A DNA stretch of 8,453 nt from Gemmatimonadota bacterium (GTDB lineage Bacteria > ARS69): the NCBI GenBank assembly GCA_021604925.1, contig BQJX01000089.1, forward strand, positions 1-8,453. The letters run 5' to 3'. Below the pieces are notes generated by a model. That model did not search any database. It saw nothing but the letters and a program-made list of their open reading frames with translations, and had not been told where the DNA came from. A program made the position numbers and the translations under genes. Position 1 is the stretch's first letter. Every line of letters begins with the position of its first letter. Shown piece by piece: positions 5,749-8,453 of the stretch.

Positions 5749-6981
5749 ATGGAAATGATCACTCTCATCGGTGTGGCATCCCTGATCTTCACGGGGACCA
5801 TTGTGGCCCTGGTCATGCTGCTCGGCGTGGCGCAGAGCAAGCTGGTCCCTTCGGGTCCGGTGCGGATCCTGATCAACGGCGACGAGGAGAAGAGCCCGGT
5901 CGTGGCGGCCGGCGGCACGCTCCTGTCGATCCTGTCGAACCAGAAGATCTTCCTCCCGTCGGCCTGTGGCGGTGGTGGAACGTGCGCCATGTGCAAGTGC
6001 CAGGTCCTGGAGGGCGGCGGCGACATCCTGCCGACCGAAGTGGGGCAGCTCACGCGCGCGGAGCAGAAGGATCACTGGCGGCTCGCCTGCCAGGTGAAGG
6101 TCAAGACGGACATGAAGATCGAGGTGGAGCCCGAGATCTTCAGCATCAAGAAGTTCAACTGCACGGTCCGCTCGAACGTGAACGTGGCCACCTTCATCAA
6201 GGAACTGATCCTGGACATCGACGACGGCGAGATTCTCGACTTCCGCGCCGGCGGCTACATCCAGATCGATATTCCGCCGTACGAGATCGACTACAAGGGT
6301 TTCGAGGTGGAGGAGGAGTACCGCGGCGACTGGGACCGGTTCGATCTGTGGCGCTACCACGCCAGCAACGACGAGACCGTGTTCCGAGCCTACTCCATGG
6401 CGAACCACCCCGCGGAAGGCAACCGCGTGATGCTGAACGTGCGGATCGCGTCGCCGCCGCCGGGACTGGACGTGCCTCCGGGAATCGCCAGCTCGTACAT
6501 CTTCAACCTGAAGCCGGGCGACAAGTGCGTGGTGTCGGGGCCGTACGGCGAGTTCTTCGCCAAGGAAACCAAGCGTGAGATGTGCTTCATCGGCGGCGGT
6601 GCCGGCATGGCGCCCATGCGAAGCCACCTCTTCGACCTCTTCCACACCAAGAAGACGAGGGATCGCAAGGTCACCTTCTGGTACGGGGCTCGCTCCCTGC
6701 GCGAGGCGTTCTACATCGACGACTTCGACGGGATCGAGAAGGAGTACGACAACTTCAAGTGGCATCTGGCGCTGTCCGAGCCGCTTCCCGAGGACAACTG
6801 GGACGGCCCGGTCGGGTTCATTCACCAGGTCGCGCTGGACAACTACCTGAAGAACCACGAGGACCCCACGGAGATCGAGTACTACCTCTGCGGGCCGCCC
6901 ATGATGATCGACGCCGTGGACAAGATGCTCGACGAACTGGGTGTCGATCCCAGCATGATCGCCTTCGACAGCTTCGGCTAG
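5749..6981 (+). CDS. nqrF: Na+-translocating NADH:quinone oxidoreductase subunit F (NADH dehydrogenase, FAD, 2Fe-2S)
   Basis: A 410-residue protein, the electron entry point, which oxidises NADH on the cytoplasmic side. An N-terminal membrane helix (about 4-27) is followed by a plant-type ferredoxin domain with 2Fe-2S ligands Cys73, Cys79, Cys82 and Cys114 (C-x5-C-x2-C, then a distal Cys). Next is a ferredoxin-reductase-like FAD domain with RAYS at 213-216 and a nucleotide domain with GGGAGMAPMRS (282-292) and CGPPMM (381-386). It ends in FDSFG, like the aromatic C-terminus of other NqrF proteins. The ATG at 5749 follows GGGGGAGA (5733-5740) by eight bases; a second ATG two codons later is less well placed. 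It is the last gene of the operon, with a terminator hairpin 25 bases after its stop. All cofactor residues are intact, and the presence of NqrF separates this complex from Rnf. Confidence 0.97.
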   Translation: MEMITLIGVASLIFTGTIVALVMLLGVAQSKLVPSGPVRILINGDEEKSPVVAAGGTLLSILSNQKIFLPSACGGGGTCAMCKCQVLEGGGDILPTEVGQLTRAEQKDHWRLACQVKVKTDMKIEVEPEIFSIKKFNCTVRSNVNVATFIKELILDIDDGEILDFRAGGYIQIDIPPYEIDYKGFEVEEEYRGDWDRFDLWRYHASNDETVFRAYSMANHPAEGNRVMLNVRIASPPPGLDVPPGIASSYIFNLKPGDKCVVSGPYGEFFAKETKREMCFIGGGAGMAPMRSHLFDLFHTKKTRDRKVTFWYGARSLREAFYIDDFDGIEKEYDNFKWHLALSEPLPEDNWDGPVGFIHQVALDNYLKNHEDPTEIEYYLCGPPMMIDAVDKMLDELGVDPSMIAFDSFG

Positions 6982-7006
6982 GCGCTCGGCGACAGAGCAA
7001 CGCCTG

Positions 7007-7039
7007 ACGGCCGGTTCGCGAAGCGCGGATCGGCCGTTT
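7007..7039 (+). terminator. Intrinsic-type terminator at the end of the nqr operon
   Basis: ACGGCCGGTTCGCG (7007-7020) pairs with CGCGGATCGGCCGT (7024-7037) around a 3-base AAG loop. This gives 14 consecutive pairs with two G-T wobbles. The T tail is short (7037-7039), so termination may be partial or factor-aided. It lies between nqrF and the nqrM promoter, separating the two transcription units. Confidence 0.7.
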
Positions 7040-7053
7040 CGCGTCGGCCCGGC

Positions 7054-7082
7054 TTGACCCGGCACTCCCCGCCGCCTATCTT
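7054..7082 (+). promoter_or_regulatory. nqrM promoter, predicted to give a leaderless mRNA
   Basis: TTGACC (7054-7059) and TATCTT (7077-7082) are separated by exactly 17 bases, a good sigma70-type pair. A start about seven bases beyond the -10 falls at 7088-7090, on the nqrM ATG (7089). No purine-rich ribosome binding site precedes the gene, in contrast to all six nqr genes. Both observations point to leaderless translation. Confidence 0.7.
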
Positions 7083-7088
7083 GGGCGC

Positions 7089-7283
7089 ATGGAATTCCTA
7101 CTTGGCATCGCCCTGTTCCTGATCGCGATCGGGCTCCTCTCTCTGGGCACGTTTGCGTTCCGTCGGCCCCTGCAGGGGTCGTGTGGCGGCGTGGCCAACG
7201 CCATGGGCGACAAGGACGGCCAGTGCAGCGTCTGCGGCCGCGCCTACGACGATTGCCCGGAAAAGGAAACGGCGTCCCCGTAG
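7089..7283 (+). CDS. nqrM: Na+-NQR maturation protein NqrM (DUF539 family)
   Basis: A 64-residue protein with one N-terminal membrane helix (about 2-24), then FRRPLQGSCGG and a short cysteine-bearing tail (Cys32, Cys46, Cys49, Cys56). This is the NqrM/DUF539 pattern: helix, GSCGG, then a C-x-x-C-type cluster. NqrM is required to assemble active Na+-NQR and is thought to deliver iron to the NqrD/NqrE site. Cys32 matches the position of the essential cysteine near residue 33 in the characterised protein. The gene lies 107 bases after nqrF behind a terminator and has its own promoter. The ATG is the only possible start: no ATG, GTG or TTG lies in frame between the upstream stop (TGA at 7005-7007) and 7089. 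Its location beside nqrF supports the call. It is short, so similarity alone would be modest. Confidence 0.9.
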   Translation: MEFLLGIALFLIAIGLLSLGTFAFRRPLQGSCGGVANAMGDKDGQCSVCGRAYDDCPEKETASP

Positions 7284-7323
7284 CGATGGCGTCGCGCCGG
7301 ATCCGCACCGTGGGGCGCCTCTC

Positions 7324-7368
7324 TCGGCTTCCCGTCCGTCGGCTCCACCGCCTTCGGCTCTCCCGGCG
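7324..7368. repeat. Three imperfect 15-base tandem units in the nqrM-DUF1573 spacer
   Basis: TCGGCT recurs at 7324, 7339 and 7354, an exact 15-base period. The remaining nine bases of each unit are C-rich but poorly conserved (TCCCGTCCG, CCACCGCCT, CTCCCGGCG). The spacer 7284-7500 otherwise holds no convincing gene and no clear terminator for nqrM. The repeat may be a decayed tandem array or chance. Confidence 0.35.
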
Positions 7369-7429
7369 ATCGATTCCCCGATTTACCCAGGTTTGACCCG
7401 GATCTGGACCGATTTCGGCGATTCGATGA

Positions 7430-7456
7430 ACCGGACCCCCGGTCGCGGTGTAAAAT
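7430..7456 (+). promoter_or_regulatory. Weak candidate promoter of the DUF1573 gene
   Basis: TAAAAT (7451-7456) matches the -10 consensus at five of six positions. The best -35 at 18-base spacing, TGAACC (7427-7432), is poor. A small dyad, ACCGG-ACCC-CCGGT (7430-7443), lies in the spacer and could be an operator. The predicted start near 7463 gives a leader of about 38 nt that includes AAGGAG (7485-7490). Confidence 0.4.
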
Positions 7457-7500
7457 GGCAGCGGGACGTGCCCCCTACCCGAAGAAGGAGAAGCATTCCC

Positions 7501-8453
7501 ATGACCACGCGAACCTTGCGGCACCTGGCGGTGCTCTGGATCCCTCTGCTTGCTCTGGCGCTGACCTCGCCGTCGGCGGCGGCCCCGTCCGTCCAGGTGA
7601 AACCCGGCAAGATCGACCTCGGTGTGATCGAGGAAGGTCAGTTCTTTGAACGCTTCCTGGAGGTTTCCAACGGGGGCGATGGCGTGCTCGTGCTGGAGGA
7701 CGTGAAGACTTCGTGTGGGTGCACCGCCGCCGCCGTGGAAGGCATCGCGGAACTGCGCGCCGGCGAGTCGCAGAAGGTGCGCGTGACCTTCGACTCCAAG
7801 AACATGGACGGCACGGTCAAGAAACGGGTGACCATTACCACGAACGATCCCGCGTTGCCGCAGGTGGCCGTGGATCTCGTCGCCGAAGTCCACAAGGCGA
7901 TCCGGTGGACGCCCAAGTACGTTTCGCTGAACAAGATCGGCGCGAACACGGAGTTCGAGCAGCTGGTCCAGCTGCAGTCGGATACGCACCTGGAGCTCAA
8001 GGTGCTGGAAACGCGGATCCTGGGCGGCACCCTGCGCAACTCGCCGACCCAGCTGTTCGACCTGGAGTCCACGCCGCCGCGCGTCGAGGGCGACCGCAAC
8101 GTCCACGAGTTCGTGGTCCGGTTGCGCGAAGGCGTGAAGCCGCAGAAGATCTCCGAGACGCTTGAGATCGTGACCAACCAGCCCGCGCCGGACGACACGT
8201 TGAAGCTCGCGATTCGGGGCGAGATCGCGGGGCGCATCCGCGTGGTCCCGAACTTTGCCGTGATGCGCATGGTGGACCCCGGTCAGGAGACCGCGCGCGA
8301 CCTCACGCTGACCGCCAGCGAGGGCACGTTCAACGTGATCCGCGCCGACGTGCAGGACGGCCCGATCGTCACGGAGATCCACCCCGACGAGAACGGACGC
8401 CAGACCGTGATCCGCTTGATCTACAAGGGCGGTGAGCCGGGGTCCAACGGCAC
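7501..8453 (+). CDS. Secreted DUF1573 (Ig-like) domain protein, 3' end outside window
   Basis: The frame is open from the ATG at 7501 to the window end (317 full codons). The start follows AAGGAG (7485-7490) by ten bases. Residues 1-28 form a signal peptide: Arg and His near the N-terminus, a hydrophobic core (LAVLWIPLLALAL) and a PSAAAP cleavage region, with no lipobox cysteine. The first domain (about 32-130) has the DUF1573 pattern: V-x-P-G-x-I-D-L-G-V-I-x-E-G, then VKTSCGCTAA with Cys72-Gly-Cys74, and TTNDPALPQVAVDL (Asn115-Asp-Pro). Two further Ig-like repeats follow, near 138-238 (WTPKYVSLNKIG to LAIRGEIAG) and from about 242 (VVPNFAVMRMVDPG); both lack the CGC motif. The family is common in Bacteroidetes, Planctomycetes and related groups and has no established biochemical role; an extracytoplasmic structural or binding function is likely. 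It has its own spacer and no clear functional tie to Na+-NQR. Confidence 0.85.
   Translation, partial: MTTRTLRHLAVLWIPLLALALTSPSAAAPSVQVKPGKIDLGVIEEGQFFERFLEVSNGGDGVLVLEDVKTSCGCTAAAVEGIAELRAGESQKVRVTFDSKNMDGTVKKRVTITTNDPALPQVAVDLVAEVHKAIRWTPKYVSLNKIGANTEFEQLVQLQSDTHLELKVLETRILGGTLRNSPTQLFDLESTPPRVEGDRNVHEFVVRLREGVKPQKISETLEIVTNQPAPDDTLKLAIRGEIAGRIRVVPNFAVMRMVDPGQETARDLTLTASEGTFNVIRADVQDGPIVTEIHPDENGRQTVIRLIYKGGEPGSNG

Noticed and set aside
4386..6053. A 555-codon minus-strand open frame
   Set aside because: It is antisense to nqrD, nqrE and the start of nqrF, with low-complexity Arg/His/Asp-rich translation. It is a shadow of the conserved genes.
1198..6981. An Rnf complex instead of Nqr
   Set aside because: Subunit order A-F, an NqrF with 2Fe-2S, FAD and NADH domains, and NqrM nearby identify Na+-NQR. 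The RnfC-like cysteine motif in NqrA does not change this, since there is no RnfB-type ferredoxin subunit.
7288..7318. Hairpin after nqrM as a terminator
   Set aside because: Only short 4-5 bp pairings (such as 7294-7298 with 7314-7318) and no T-run were found.
7393..7421. TTGACC at 7393-7398 as a promoter for the DUF1573 gene
   Set aside because: It repeats the nqrM -35 sequence (TTGACCCGG), but no acceptable -10 lies 16-19 bases downstream.
7371..7423. Four CGATT copies in two close pairs
   Set aside because: A five-base word is too short to distinguish from chance, and the pair spacings differ (8 and 9 bases).
5677..8382. A 901-codon open frame on the minus strand
   Set aside because: It lies antisense to nqrE, nqrF, nqrM and the DUF1573 gene, all of which have recognisable families. 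Its translation is rich in Arg, His and Asp with no domain I recognise. Strong G/C bias at third codon positions removes stops from the opposite strand.
1..8453. CRISPR arrays, tRNA or rRNA genes, insertion sequences, phage genes
   Set aside because: No repeat-spacer pattern, transposase-like protein or recognisable RNA gene was seen; intergenic space is small and accounted for.

Overview
The window is GC-rich DNA from a Gram-negative, didermal bacterium. It carries an outer-membrane Omp85 barrel gene, a complete respiratory Na+-translocating NADH:quinone oxidoreductase (Na+-NQR) operon, the NQR maturation gene nqrM, and the start of a secreted DUF1573-type protein. The operon layout and strongly G/C-biased third codon positions do not identify a lineage. 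The unusual NqrA C-terminus and the DUF1573 neighbour make a high-GC, poorly cultivated group (FCB/PVC-like) more likely than a Vibrio-like proteobacterium, but this is a weak inference. All genes are on the + strand. The long minus-strand open frames are composition artefacts.

Layout. Bases 1-894 hold the 3' end of an Omp85/BamA-family barrel gene, cut by the window edge. Bases 895-1197 are non-coding, with two copies of a 13-base hairpin-forming repeat, a long inverted repeat (996-1072), a candidate sigma70 promoter (1088-1116) and a perfect CRP/FNR-superfamily palindrome (1130-1147). Bases 1198-6981 are nqrABCDEF. They are tightly packed: ATGA overlaps at A/B and C/D, an 8-base overlap at B/C and short gaps at D/E and E/F, and every gene has a purine-rich ribosome binding site. 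A 14-bp hairpin terminator (7007-7039) closes the operon. nqrM (7089-7283) then has its own promoter, whose predicted transcription start falls on the ATG, so the message looks leaderless. After a 217-base spacer, a signal-peptide protein of the DUF1573 (Ig-like) type starts at 7501 and runs off the window end.

How the genes work together. NqrF takes electrons from NADH (FAD, 2Fe-2S) and passes them through the NqrD/NqrE intramembrane iron site, the covalent FMNs of NqrC and NqrB, and riboflavin to quinone, coupled to Na+ export. NqrA is the cytoplasmic peripheral subunit. NqrM is needed for assembly and is thought to supply iron to the NqrD/E site. The key residues of all these steps are visible. 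The flavin transferase ApbE, needed to load the FMNs, is not in the window.

The most interesting observations are a complete CxxCxxCxxxCP ferredoxin motif at the C-terminus of NqrA, a perfect CRP-type operator before the operon, and the separate, apparently leaderless nqrM unit. I did not find a wholly new multi-gene system here.
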